In this document: positions 23,701-34,100 of the stretch, piece by piece
Position numbering within the stretch: the stretch's first letter is position 1
How the letters are laid out: every line of letters begins with the position of its first letter
NCBI RefSeq assembly: GCF_910592395.1
Contig: NC_088310.1
Location: 6,581,501-6,641,500, forward strand
From: Lineus longissimus
Lineage: Eukaryota > Nemertea > Pilidiophora > Heteronemertea > Lineidae
Length of the DNA stretch: 60,000 nucleotides
Reading direction: 5' to 3'
The notes under the pieces: generated by a model
Told to the model about the DNA's origin: nothing
What the model saw: only the letters and a program-made list of their open reading frames with translations
Databases searched by the model: none
Program-made: the position numbers and the translations under genes

Positions 23701-25457
23701 GGTTTGTCCCGATGAGTACAAACGCCTCCGCATCCTCCGCCGTAAGAGGGAACAAGATGAAATGTACAATCTGCGCTCCCAAGCCAAGGCCAACGCGGAG
23801 GCGCAGCAGCAACAACTACAACAACAACTCCCAAACCAGGACGATGATGAGGATGACGATGTGGATGACAAGAATAACAACAATAGTTGTAACAACAACA
23901 ACAACAAGTCGTCTGAGGTACGACCATCGCGCACCAATCGTAATAACAATTATCGTACTGCGACCGAGGTCAGTTAGACTTCATGAGAAAGTCGAAAATT
24001 TCTTCTCTGCATGGATGGTAAACACAAATTCTGCTTCACCAAAAATATGAAATTTTCGAATTTTTTGACCAAAGATTGCAATGCTTGAATCTTGGTGTAT
24101 TCTGCAAATCTAGTATCTTGACCTATCTGGGTTAACATTGGCACTCTTCTGGTTTAAGCCTCAAGTTTCCAGAATGGTACAAATGTTCATCCTGAATATT
24201 TCAAGCTGCCATAGGAAATTCATCATGTTTTTGTGAAGCAGACTCCTCTCTCGGTTTTATAACTTTTCTCTTTACTAAATTCCCCAACTCTTCTCCTTAT
24301 CGCACATTCTGTGTTCCCATTTCCCATCATTTTTAGAAGATTTATGATTATGGCATAAAACCTTGAACCTTCACCACACTCCCAAAAAGACTGCAATCGT
24401 ACTTATAAGAACTAAACAAAAGCACATTCGTGCACTTCTCATGCCCATTTCACCTGTAATAGGCCTGTGTGTTTAGGTATTGCTCTGATTGTTGATATCA
24501 AATTGGATAAATTAATGCACAGGACATATCTGTTTAGGAGATGTATTTTCAAATGTCCTCAATTGTGTCAAACAGTATGAGGGTTGGAGGTGTGATTTTG
24601 ATGAAGTGACACTCACTATCATTTCATCTTTTCCAGAATGATGCGTCCTTCAACTGTGATTATCCTAATTGCTCAGCTGTAAGTAAAATAGGCCGAGTAC
24701 AAGTGAGGCGTTGGGATGCAAAGGCCCCAAATAAACATTGTCTAATCGGAGATTTTGTGGAAGACCCAGCCCCTGAAATTGTGGCTTGAAGTTTGTATCA
24801 TTGAGTCATGCTTAGCACAAAGTAGAGGCTGCAGTGGTTCTGATATGTCTGATTGCTGGTTGTTTTCAGGGAAGTGGAAGAGTCAGTAGCAACTCTTTAT
24901 GGCCTATTCTTAGCAGTTGAGATAAAAACGTTTGTTGACCTCTTAACACCCGGCTGGAGTTTCATTAAATGCCGTTTTATAATTTCAGAGCTTCAATTCC
25001 AAACAAGCTGTCTCGGCTCATCAAAGAGTCCACACTAATAAGGACAATCTTGATGTAAACCACATGGGCGGCAGTCGTGGCAAGAGTCCGAGCAACAATC
25101 GTAAGCCCAGCACCGTGGGTCCGCCATCCAATAAATCAGCAGCGTCTGATGAATTGGAAGAATTTCCATGCCGCATCTGTGGAAAGTGAGTTCATATAAC
25201 TTTTTCAAGTGTCTATAACTGTCTTTGCAGATTCATGCTCCCCAGATTCTTGCTTGGAGACATCACTTTACTTCTCTAAAAAATTGCTTCGATATCCGGA
25301 GAGAGTGCCTTGGTAATGAGCCTGTGGTATGAGTTTGGTATCTGATTCCAAATGATTGTTTATTTTCAGGGTGTTCAACAAGATTAAGAGTCGTAGTGCT
25401 CACATGAAGAGTCATCGGCCAGTTGACGACAAGCCCAAAGCAAAAGGTAACGGCTGA
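5690..25457 (+). CDS. TRERF1/ZNF541: ZNF541/TRERF1-like C2H2 zinc finger, ELM2 and SANT protein (gene span, 15 exons)
   Basis: Probable nuclear scaffold of the MiDAC histone-deacetylase complex; in this family the ELM2-SANT unit binds and activates class I HDACs. Joining 15 exons (14 well supported, plus 5690-5765) gives 4098 nt, or 1365 residues, with every GT-AG junction in phase. Domains in order: GRP-containing basic stretch (about 52-71), three tandem C2H2 fingers (76-96, 104-124, 132-154), a fourth finger ending NGHMRLHGG (291-311), a Gln-rich region (about 368-490), a Pro-rich segment, ELM2 (about 1017-1100), SANT (about 1122-1170), an acidic/Asn-rich tract, and two C-terminal fingers (1264-1286, 1332-1352). 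The finger-ELM2-SANT-finger order separates it from MTA and RCOR proteins. The fourth finger closely resembles the NGHMR finger of human TRERF1 as I recall it, while three tandem N-terminal fingers are more like ZNF541, so an unduplicated ancestor-type gene is likely. The 5' end is the least certain part. Confidence 0.88.
9291..9330. repeat. 20-bp tandem duplication
   Basis: TTGACCTACATTTTGCATCT is followed directly by the same 20 bases with one change (T to C). Confidence 0.9.
10588..10612. repeat. Short GATATT hexamer repeat
   Basis: About three and a half copies of GATATT in a row within intron 1. Simple sequence with no evident function. Confidence 0.75.
14967..15240 (+). CDS. TRERF1/ZNF541: ZNF541/TRERF1-like exon: basic GRP stretch, finger 1 and most of finger 2
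   Basis: Acceptor ttgcag and donor gtaagt flank 274 nt. The exon enters with two bases of a split codon and leaves with two (TT). It encodes a Lys/Arg/Gly/Pro stretch ([18 protein letters not shown]) resembling an AT-hook, then C-x2-C...H-x3-H finger 1 ([13 protein letters not shown]) and the first part of finger 2 ([13 protein letters not shown]). The finger 1-2 linker, SDERKYV, is close to the standard TGEKPY type. Confidence 0.93.
15540..16037 (+). CDS. TRERF1/ZNF541: ZNF541/TRERF1-like exon: end of finger 2, finger 3, Ser/Gln/Pro linker
   Basis: The exon follows a ctttttcag acceptor; its first base completes the split Leu codon in the middle of finger 2 (DHL-NGHMLTH). Finger 3 is a C-x4-C type ([21 protein letters not shown]). 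A low-complexity linker rich in Ser, Gln, Gly and Pro follows, with [16 protein letters not shown]. The donor is gtaagt at 16038, leaving two bases of a split Asp codon. Confidence 0.93.
17656..17758 (+). CDS. TRERF1/ZNF541: ZNF541/TRERF1-like exon: finger 4 (NGHMRLHGG)
   Basis: A 103-nt exon between tttacag and gtgaga. It encodes finger 4, C-x2-C-x12-H-x3-H ([20 protein letters not shown]), ending HGGYFKK. The [13 protein letters not shown] core is the finger I recall from human TRERF1, which makes this the best single family signature outside ELM2-SANT. The exon ends in phase 0. Confidence 0.95.
17793..17945 (+). repeat. tRNA-derived SINE or tRNA pseudogene (Met-like), in intron
   Basis: A tRNA-like head carries an A-box-like TGGTCTAGTCGG (17801-17812), a CAT in anticodon-loop context (AACTCATAATCCGAA) and a perfect B box GGTTCGATTCC (17850-17860). 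The sequence after it (CTTGAATAAGACATAAAAGC) resembles a SINE body rather than unique intron. It lies just after the finger 4 exon. A functional tRNA is unlikely because the acceptor ends do not pair well. Confidence 0.5.
19385..21401 (+). CDS. TRERF1/ZNF541: ZNF541/TRERF1-like large exon: Gln-rich and Pro-rich linker
   Basis: A single 2017-nt exon encodes residues 318-989. It starts with a potential SUMO motif (VKKE), then a Gln-rich tract of mixed CAG and CAA codons (about 19530-19910), Ser/Thr-rich sequence, a basic cluster APKRAR that could be a nuclear localisation signal (near 20810), a second IKEE motif (near 20940), and a Pro-rich segment before ELM2 ([16 protein letters not shown]). 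I recall a similar YTPPPMLSP segment in vertebrate members. The acceptor is a tandem gcagcag, so the first codon may be CAG or GAT. Donor gtaagt at 21402. Confidence 0.93.
21524..21602 (+). CDS. TRERF1/ZNF541: ZNF541/TRERF1-like exon: acidic/Pro spacer before ELM2
   Basis: A 79-nt exon between ttgcag and gtaagt, joined by split Ser and Pro codons. It encodes an acidic, proline-rich spacer ([18 protein letters not shown]). Support comes from phase continuity on both sides rather than from a known motif. Confidence 0.85.
21907..21956 (+). CDS. TRERF1/ZNF541: ZNF541/TRERF1-like exon: start of ELM2
   Basis: A 50-nt exon after ttttcag. It encodes [16 protein letters not shown], matching the opening of ELM2 domains in this family (INIG..(F/Y)QAEIP). 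The donor gtatgt leaves one base of a split Ala codon. Confidence 0.93.
22194..22280 (+). CDS. TRERF1/ZNF541: ZNF541/TRERF1-like exon: ELM2 middle part
   Basis: An 87-nt exon after ttttgtag with donor gtaaga. It encodes [20 protein letters not shown] and further acidic residues. The (D/E).LVW.P motif is typical of ELM2 domains in MiDAC scaffold proteins. Confidence 0.9.
22627..22730 (+). CDS. TRERF1/ZNF541: ZNF541/TRERF1-like exon: ELM2 end
   Basis: A 104-nt exon after cttacag with donor gtaagt. It encodes [20 protein letters not shown] then [11 protein letters not shown], matching the A.S...PGGG.N.E.ALH.L....G(D/N) pattern of the family's ELM2. Confidence 0.93.
23006..23081 (+). CDS. TRERF1/ZNF541: ZNF541/TRERF1-like exon: ELM2-SANT linker
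   Basis: A 76-nt exon after ttgcag with donor gtaatg. It encodes [20 protein letters not shown] and SYRYQ, corresponding to the (A)LE.LL..G..R...H.LA.Y.Y linker between ELM2 and SANT. Confidence 0.92.
23307..23395 (+). CDS. TRERF1/ZNF541: ZNF541/TRERF1-like exon: SANT helices 1-2
   Basis: An 89-nt exon after tttcag with donor gtaagt. It encodes [20 protein letters not shown] then [10 protein letters not shown], including the SANT tryptophan (W1126) and the K(D)F..I segment that in HDAC co-repressors contacts deacetylase and inositol phosphate. Confidence 0.95.
23651..23968 (+). CDS. TRERF1/ZNF541: ZNF541/TRERF1-like exon: SANT helix 3, then Gln/Asp/Asn low-complexity tail
   Basis: A 318-nt exon after ctttcag. 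It begins [20 protein letters not shown], the third SANT helix with the (T)KT..QC(I/V)E(F/Y)YY.WKK signature. Basic residues follow ([15 protein letters not shown]), then Gln, Asp/Glu and Asn repeats. The donor after GAG is gtcagt. Reading through it adds only Val-Ser before a TAG at 23975, so a retained intron would end the protein just after SANT. Confidence 0.93.
24637..24678 (+). CDS. TRERF1/ZNF541: ZNF541/TRERF1-like 42-nt exon: Cys half of finger 5
   Basis: Acceptor ttttccag and donor gtaagt enclose exactly 14 codons (phase 0 at both ends) encoding [14 protein letters not shown]. This supplies the two cysteines of a C-x4-C finger; its histidines are in the next exon. Because it is symmetric, skipping it would keep the frame but destroy finger 5. 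Confidence 0.85.
24989..25185 (+). CDS. TRERF1/ZNF541: ZNF541/TRERF1-like exon: His half of finger 5, linker, start of finger 6
   Basis: A 197-nt exon after aatttcag. It opens [15 protein letters not shown], completing finger 5 (C-x4-C-x12-H-x3-H). A Ser/Lys/Pro linker follows, then FPCRICGK, the cysteine pair of finger 6. Donor gtgagt at 25186 with a split Lys codon. Confidence 0.92.
25370..25457 (+). CDS. TRERF1/ZNF541: ZNF541/TRERF1-like last coding exon: His half of finger 6 and stop
   Basis: After tattttcag the exon encodes [15 protein letters not shown], finishing finger 6 (C-x2-C-x12-H-x3-H), then a short basic tail ([13 protein letters not shown]) and TGA at 25455-25457. A gtaacg inside the tail could act as a weak donor, but the stop follows immediately, so I take this as the terminus. 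Confidence 0.92.
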
Positions 25458-27074
25458 GAACCGACCGACGGGCAGTGGTCTTAATCTTGCATCCGGCATT
25501 GATTGATTGATTGACGTGCAGGAGGTGCGACGCAGAATCATGACACTTGAGGAGGTGTGGTTAAAAATCCCGTAGCAATCGGACGTAGAGACTATTTCAA
25601 GTCGATCACGGACTGTAGATTTAGAATGAAAGGAGAAGCTCCATCTGTATGCAATGTAATGCTAGATAATCTAGGTTTTGGTGTAGGATCCAATGATATC
25701 TTGTGTGGATTTTTTGAGTAAAATTAGGTGACCAATTGGTTATCAGTAGGTTGATTTTGAATTTGAAAGGACGCAAAGAATTTTCTGTGTAGTTCGAAGG
25801 CAGAATGATTGTCCCGTGCTATTTTCATTGAAAAGAATGATTGGTTGACACTTTCAAACCAGGACAAGTATATACTGCTCCATTTTAAACTTTTATATTG
25901 AATCTGCAAATTTTATACTGAATTTATTTATTGGTAGCAGATGATACTATCAAAGTTAATTTAGTTTAGATAAGTCGGAGCGTAGTTTGAACTATTCATA
26001 TATATTATACATATACCCCAATTAGGTCCGTTTGAGATGGACCTTCGTGTATATATTTCTTGTACATAAGATTAAACACTGCCATTTTTATTATTGTGTG
26101 GTATGTCCTGTGATAGCTGTTTCATGGAAAGGCTTTTTAGTTCTACCAGTAGTAGGATCACACCTGTATATTTTGTACATAGACTATCTGTATACATACT
26201 GTGTAAATGTACTGTAGATGTGTTGAGTGTACATAGCCATTGTAGAGTAGTAGTACATAGTATTCCAGATCGGTTCACAGCCTAGGTACATACACATAAG
26301 GGAATTGGGCTTGAAGTGACGCAAGGATTTCATCAGCGATCATGTTCTGTGATTTAAAATAGGGTTATATCATAACATATTTTCACAAAATATCTCAGTA
26401 AATGGCACATTCGATGTTTTTTACTTAGTCAGTTGATTAGCGGGGGCAGGGAAAACAGAAGGTTTGTTAGTAAGCCATTATTTTTATCTGGCTGTTCACA
26501 GACTGCAAAAATCATGGATTATTTTTTCGTACTTCATCACCATCTTATCATACTTGTAGCTCAAAACGTTTATTAATATCTCATGATTAAACATTGATTG
26601 TAAATGGATTGGCTTGAACTTATTTATCGGAACATAACCTGTGGCTGGAACGAAATGTAGTTCTTTAAAGCTTCGACTGTGAACTTCCAACTCGGTTTCA
26701 AAAAACCTATTTTGCTATCTTCAGGATCATTTATGTGATCATCTAACCCTTCAATTGTATAAAGATGTAAAGATCATTTCCGTGAATGATATGGACTATC
26801 ATAGAGAAATAAGAAGGTGTGCAGAAGACTTTTTCCTATGAAAACTATAAAGTTATTGCATTTGATGTACATTTATCAGACGTCTGTTTCATAAAAATAT
26901 GTCGCATAGATTATCTGAACCAATCATTTAATAATACATTGTAAGCTAACCAATATTTCCAATGATAATATAAAATGTAGCCAGTTGTACTGACTAGATA
27001 TCGATCTGTAAAGTGAGGGCATTGGTGAAGGTATTTGATTAATTTACTTCTTCCTACATAATTGAATACATATA
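25458..27074 (+). other. Probable 3' UTR of the zinc-finger gene
   Basis: AT-rich sequence after the TGA with no coding signature. ATTAAA-type polyadenylation hexamers occur (for example near 26071 and 26585), but nothing singles one out, so the transcript end is unknown and might lie beyond the transposon at 27075. Confidence 0.45.
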
Positions 27075-28199
27075 CAGTGGAACCCCGGTTGGCGACCACC
27101 TCAGTAACGCGACCACCCCGCCAACGCGACCACGATTGTCCGGTCCCGAATGGTTTCCTCTCTAATTACCATTAAGAGACCCCCGCTAAGACGACCACAC
27201 CGGTACCCCGACCGCGACCACTGGCTTGGCCGGTCCCAAACTGAAAATCAACCCCGCTAACCCGACCACTAGGCCTAATTGCCGTAATCGGTCGCGACCG
27301 CGGCATAGTAATTAGCACCTCGCTGCCAAGCTTTGTTGAGACGGGGACAATGGGCATGGGAATACAGATGAAAACAAAAAATACAATGTGATTTTGCAGG
27401 TATGATCAATTGTATAAGTGTAAATGAATAAATAAACTTTCCTTTTCTAACGTTTTCATGGTTTATTTTCATTACTGAGCCAGTTCAGTACCAGACAAGC
27501 GCACTCAGCAGCAGCGAAATCATGTGATTTGCGTGATTTGCATATGAACTTATAATAAACGGCGGGTAGTTTGAAGACCACACTTATGACAATAACAAGC
27601 TTGCGAGACGTTTGAATGTTTTATGATATGGAGAACTTGGTTGATTTACTACAGTATCATTTTATATTTCTTTAAATATTTTGACTGAAAATAGACTTGA
27701 TTAAAACTGTAGCATTACTCAACTCATCTTCTCAGGCGTGAATTGCTGATGAATCTTGGAACTCGCCGCTAATTTATTTTCGCATATTTTCGGAATCATA
27801 CGACAAGTTTACTTCAATCGTCACAAACAGTCGGGTACATGGAGGATGATTCACCAAATTGCCCGCAAATGCGTCACGTCGGGCAGATAATGAAACTTTG
27901 TGGATAAAATGAGTTACAAAATTACCTTTTCTAACTCATTCTGAGAATGTAACATGTAATTTTATCGACGAACTGTTCTTGCGAGGCATGATAACAAAAC
28001 TTTGGAGCGTGCATCATCTCAATCAGGCAGCGTTGCTATGGTAGTACAGCGTACACACGCCATGCAGTCGGCAATTTTGGCGGGAAAAATAATCATGTAT
28101 TTCGTCTGGGGATTCCCAACTTCCCTAACACGACCACCCCGGTAACACGACCACTCCGACCACGGTCCCATGAGTGGTCGTGTTACCGGGGTTCCACTG
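27075..28199 (+). mobile_element. Non-autonomous TA-flanked inverted-repeat DNA transposon, copy A
   Basis: The element begins CAGTGGAACCCCGGT and ends with its complement ACCGGGGTTCCACTG, flanked by TA on both sides (27073-27074, 28200-28201). The TA target site and CAGTGGAACC ends suggest the Tc1/mariner-pogo/Tigger group (inference). Inside both ends the box CGACCAC recurs. There is no long ORF, so no transposase is encoded. It lies beyond the stop codon of the first gene, possibly inside its 3' UTR. Confidence 0.85.
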
Positions 28200-31100
28200 T
28201 ATGTAATTGATAGTCCGAACATACTTGTAAATACATCTCTCACTCATTCAATATCAGAAATTTCATCCTAAATGCAGAATTCCTTCGGTGTTTGAAAGAA
28301 GAAGAACACTTGCAAAACTTGTTTACAGTTCATTCAAAATGGACTAGTGTGCCAGAACTTTCTTCTAGGTCTTCTAAATTTCTTCAGATACCGCGGCATT
28401 CTCTCGGCCAACTTAAAATACTTAGTTTTCACAAAAGGATTTGATTACATCTGCCTGCTAATTGAACTACTATATTGTGCTAAATGCTAATACTGACCAC
28501 AAAACTTTATTCACTCACAGTGAAACTTAAGGATGATTTGAACCGCATGCTGTCAAATTGTGTCTTTCAATTCGTAATAATCAACTATGTAACTTTTGTT
28601 TGCTACTTGGTAAATTTCTTCGAGAAAATCAACTGATAAATGACAGATTTAAATCCGTGGCAATTTGAATAATGACATACATGTAATGAAGTATATTAAA
28701 ATGATTGAGCAAGTTTTTATGAAATCGTATCGCTTTAAATGCCTAGACTCTCTCTCTTTTGTTATCACCTTGTTTTTGACTTTAAACCGGTAGTAGTCCG
28801 TCAATATAAGATTCATGATGAGGCCACTTGTTTGAATTTCGTCATAATTTTCATATACTGCTGAAATACAGAATTCCATGCATTTCGGAGGAAATTGCTT
28901 CACTGTCAGTAAACATAAATCACCTCGAATGAGTAGCACTATGGCTGAATGTTGTACTATTCAAAGTATTCTTCTATCCACCCAAACTTGCTTAAACGGT
29001 TTAGGTCTATTGCCCTGAGCTGGGCTCAACTTCACACTCATGATGCATCTTAATTATTTCTATGATTTTCTATCTTTCTTCACATATAACTGCCCTTGAT
29101 GGGTGACTTTATTTAGATTGTTTTATTTTAGGAAGTTAAGGGTTGATATAATTGGTACAGGAAGCCCAATATTCGGTTCATTATTTTCTAATGTTTGATA
29201 CATTAACCTGAACCGTCGATACATAATCCACAATATCGGGTAAAAAACATAGCACAGTAAATGGAAAACTGTTGATTTGTCAGTAACAAAATCATAATGT
29301 CAAGGGTATGTGCAGATTATTTTGAGATTGAGAACAAACATATTGCTCACAAATCTGCTGAAAAATTATCCACCCTCTGAAATGTTCCTTTCTCTGATCA
29401 TGGTTTTAAATATTTTCAATTCTTCTATTTTGCATGACAAATAGCGGCCAGTTTTTATCATATTTCGAACGACAGGTTTCCATCTGCCTTGCTCTGTTGG
29501 CACTTGTTAAACTTCTACATCAACAGCAGTATTGAAACGTTGTTATTATGATTATTATTTCGAATTTGATAAGTTTTCATGAATAATAAAAATTTTTGTC
29601 CACTTGCACAAAGCGTTGTTACTCACCCATGCTTGGTGTGACATCTTTAACATATTCAATGAACCATATTTTCCTGCAGTTCTGCTATAGCCAGTGTTGA
29701 ATTGATAAATAACACACTGCTCGTGCTCCTAATTTCACCCCAACCTGAACTTAAGATACGCCTTCACAGTACCTTTGAATGACAATTTTTGTGGTGGGTT
29801 GCTTAATTTGAGAGATTATTTTGGGTCAGAATACCAGATATCAGCTTTAACATGATTTCATAAGATCATTACCTGGCATTAGGAGACAGTGCCCGCTCGG
29901 TTCCTCCACCATCAGTGCACCCAGTTCAGCACTTTGCTTTCCATTATCTCTCTCACTTTGGTGCACTAGTTTATTTTCGGGTTAAATTGCATATGTGTGG
30001 GCCTTTAAACCATTAGTTAAGCAGAATGTTTTACTGAAGCGCCAGTTTTGGTGCTTGATATCAGAGGACATATTTAAAGCACTTGGTCATGTGGTTTGTA
30101 TTTTAACCCTCGGCATCCAGATCCACCTTAACACACCAGTGTTGTACATTGTCATCCAGTCAGGTTGGTAAATTATATTGGTCAACTGGTTAATGAACAT
30201 TATGATTCAGTGTAAATTGAACGCAAATGTGACACTTGAAAGATTATGATAAATTTTCACATGTGTTCATGCATTAGTTGTGAACTGAGTGACACTCTTT
30301 TTCAGCATTTCCATTGGTGTTATTGATGTTGCCTTGTGCACTGGTTTTCCACTTCACTGATGTTATTCCATCTTGGTGTCCCCTTTCAAATGATGGTGGG
30401 CAGTACACAGGTTATGCTTCATGCATATACTGGTGTTCTTATTGACGTTGCTTCAGTCACTGGTGTTCCCTGTTCACTAATGTCCATCACATGCTAAAGT
30501 CCCCTGTACACTGATGTCCTACATCCCTACATTGGTGTTCTCACAGTCACAGTGTTGCTTCATTATTAGTTACACCTTTAAATTGTTTTGTACATGCAGG
30601 TGCTACACATCTTTTCACATTTGTACACAAATGCGCTACTATTACAAATGTAAACAGTGTTTGTTTGGTGCTGTAGTTGATGTGAAGTTGTACAGGTTGT
30701 CGGTCTTTGATGTAAGTGGTTGATGGTTGTCTGTACTTAAAATCTAATTGCCAAAGTATGAAGACAGACCAAAATATGTATTTAGAGGTATTTTTACTTA
30801 CATTTTGCTCATTATTAAAAGGTAGGCAGTGATTTGGAGGCAAGGAGTCCAAATGAAATGAATTAAAAATTTCGTATTAGTGGTTTTGTGATAAATTCTG
30901 AGTCTGTCTGGAACAGGCCAGTGAATTTGAATTGGCGACAAATTCAGCATTCAGATTTATATTGAAAATATAGCTTATTCAATTTTTGGTGTAAAATAGT
31001 ATCAATGTTACGGGTTGTGTGGAGGAAAAATGAAAAATGTTTTAGATGCCTGCTCCAAATATATTTGAATAAAAAATTGGTTGTGGCAGAGTCTAATAGA

Positions 31101-34100
31101 AAGTAATGAATTAAAAATGTTGTGATTTAAGTACCGGTATGTGATTTCATGGATTTGCATCTATGGTTTAATGCTTTAAGTAAATGAATGAAAATATATT
31201 GATACTTAAACTTCATGTCACCATGTCATTGGCTACCCTTATAAATAATGTCAGCAAATATGTAAGAAAATATTCCTGATGCATTGGTTGCTATTGAAAG
31301 TCTTGTGAGTTGTATACAGGGTAAGTGTGATCGAAGATTTCTGCACCCTTTTATACTTTAAACCCAGTTAATTCAACAGCTGTTAATGTTTATATCACAT
31401 ATTTCGTTGACTTGGACAAAAATGACTGCAATAACCCCAAAAAATGTATGAGGATAAAAAGCTAACCAAATACAAAAAAGAATGAAAATGGTGTGTTTCT
31501 GGAGAATTTCCCCATGCATGGAATATGAAACAGATGAGATGTAAAATATGAATATGAAATCCATGATGGTAGTTTCCTCTGATCTTGATAGATGTTAACT
31601 CCGGGGGTCTATAGTATTTCCTTATTTACTGCTGTTTTCACTTGTTTGCATTCACTCTTTCTCGCTGAGTGCGACACAACGCAAACTCTTGGAACTGCTG
31701 ATATTTCACTGTGATTGATTCTGACCAGATTTCAATTCCGGCGACAAGTAATTGATAATTTATATCTTTATGTAACATAAAGCTGTTTCATTATATGTAT
31801 GGAATATAATTGGTGAGTTATGTAAAACTGAATGGGAATTATTGTCAAATTTTGTGCAAAACAATACATCCGTTTGGTTGCTGTACGTTGCTTAGAAAAA
31901 AAAAATTTGCATTGTACAAAGTACCTGCTGCAATATCTAACGTGGACGTATTATTGCCACATCAGCTACATTCTCAAAATGAGTTGAAGTGCTGTGCAGT
32001 TTCAAGGGTTTGTGTTGCTTGTATTATAAAAGGGTTCCACATGGTGTTAGATGTTGAGTTCTTAGTGATATGCCGTACAAACAAACCTGTTCTTTGATTG
32101 TGAAAACTCCTTCTGAGCCTTATTATCATGAAAATGCTCCTCTCTTCTGTTGTTATATGTACTTTCTGACTCTTTCAATATATAAATACTTGAATACTTT
32201 GTGTCACAGATGCCTTATGAATTAACTTCCGCACAAATACAAAATTACTGTACAACCAACTGGTAGCTGTGGCACGAAATCATTGTATCACATGTTTTAG
32301 AATTGTATCTCTAATTCAGGATGGAATATTTGGTGCCCAACTGTACATTGTATGTACATTGTACATTCCAAATGTACATTGTATGTTTTCGGGAGCAGTT
32401 GTGGTCAAATCAGATAATTCATAACTGCAATCAGTTCCTCACATTACTTTGGAAATTGGCTTTCATCTTTTTCGAGAAAGGCCATATCAATATAATTTAC
32501 CGATAGCATGGGTTGACGACCTTTCCAGGGCTCAAGATGTCAGAGTAGGAAATCATCGACCTTCACCGCTAAAGAATAATGCTATCTGTGAGTTTAAACT
32601 GACATGGCCTATTCTCGACAAGCTGTGGTGTGTCTTTGATTTGAATGCTCTGATCTGGGGCTCCAATCACTGAAGAGATACTTACCAGATAAATCATGCG
32701 CATATAAATCGGTCATCTTAGGGTACGGTATATTTACTTGAGCCAAATTATCCAGCGTCTCTTATCTCAAATTTGTTGGCATTTTCATTTCAAATTGCGT
32801 TGTTCTCTGCCTCTTACGGCCAGGATGGTTCCACTCTATGTAATTAGCCTTCACTACACTCAGTATATCTAAGTGGTAACTGTTGAGTAACAAATGACTA
32901 TGTCATGTGATGTATGTACGAAAATCAAACGTCTCTGTGATCGTCTAAGTATTCGGACTTAGGCAATCATGGAATAACCACTGGATGGAAGAATGGAATA
33001 CACAAGGAGAAATCTGCTAACAGAAATTTTACAGAAATGTACACGAAAGGACATTTTCACCAGAGTTGATTTGAATCTGTCAGAGTCACTTTCTAAGGGA
33101 AGGGTTGGTAAAAAGCGAAAAGATGTCAAACAAAATATCCTTTTCAGAATTCAGAAAGAAACAAATCTGTTTTTTTTTTTAAAAGTGTTGATTGAAGCTT
33201 TTGGCTCTTTTTCTGCATTCTCCTTGTAGCTTTCAAGTATAAATCACGACCGAGTGTTCTGTGGTTTGGAATGGATATCTTTGAATACTACTTAACTTTT
33301 GATGTATTTTATTACATTTTGATAATCTTCTGTTGTCTACTGGTACCAGTAGTATGACCGTTTATCTGTTCCCCCTATTAACATTTGTTGTTTTTGTTAT
33401 CGATTGGTCACAGATAGGTATATACTATTTTGTTAGAGAAGTTTGATTTTTAGGTTGCTGGTGTCTGCAGAGTTGATATGAGCTTTGTCCGTATCCCACT
33501 GAATCAAGTGTGTAGGGACAAAAAACTAAATGGGAAGAGACTCATGCCTGACTGCTAACAGGACTGAGCTGAGGTTATCAGGCAACAGCTGTTGTTAGAT
33601 TCCTTTTTCTGGCAACAGATCCACTAAAACAGTTCTGCAGGTGTCCAGTAACTTGTTTTTGTTAGGCAAGGTTTGAGTTGTTTTGGTACGGATGGTAGAA
33701 TGACTGAGATTCATGTTATGTTGGTTAATTGCGGGTCTGCCATCAGGAATGCTCTGTTTTCTGGACAAATTTGAAGATGGGTGTGGCTATAAAACAATAA
33801 AATATTCAAAAGCACTACCTGTACAATTCATACCATAGATTGTATGGGATAGACCAGGTATTCTTTTCCATTTGCTTTTGAAAAAAAAAAAGAGTGCAAA
33901 ACAAATTTTTTGAAAGCTGATAGTGACTGATATGTTTTTCCATTTGAAAACTTTTGGTATCAAAAGATTTGCATAAAAACCCATTGATTTGTTATTTCTC
34001 AACTTCCAGTATTCTGTTTCCTGTGTTATAAGCTTTATAAGGTTGTTTGCACAGCATTGGAATAGACACAAACGACATGTATGGTGCTTTGACGTAATAA

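Noticed and set aside
23652-24050. Several overlapping frames over the SANT exon tail
   Set aside because: They arise from the CAA/CAG, GAT/GAC and AAC repeats; only the frame continuing SANT helix 3 joins neighbouring exons.
32827-32838. GGTTCCACTCTA resembling the right end of the TA-target transposons
   Set aside because: Only a dozen bases match, with one mismatch in the terminal base, and no partner end is visible nearby.
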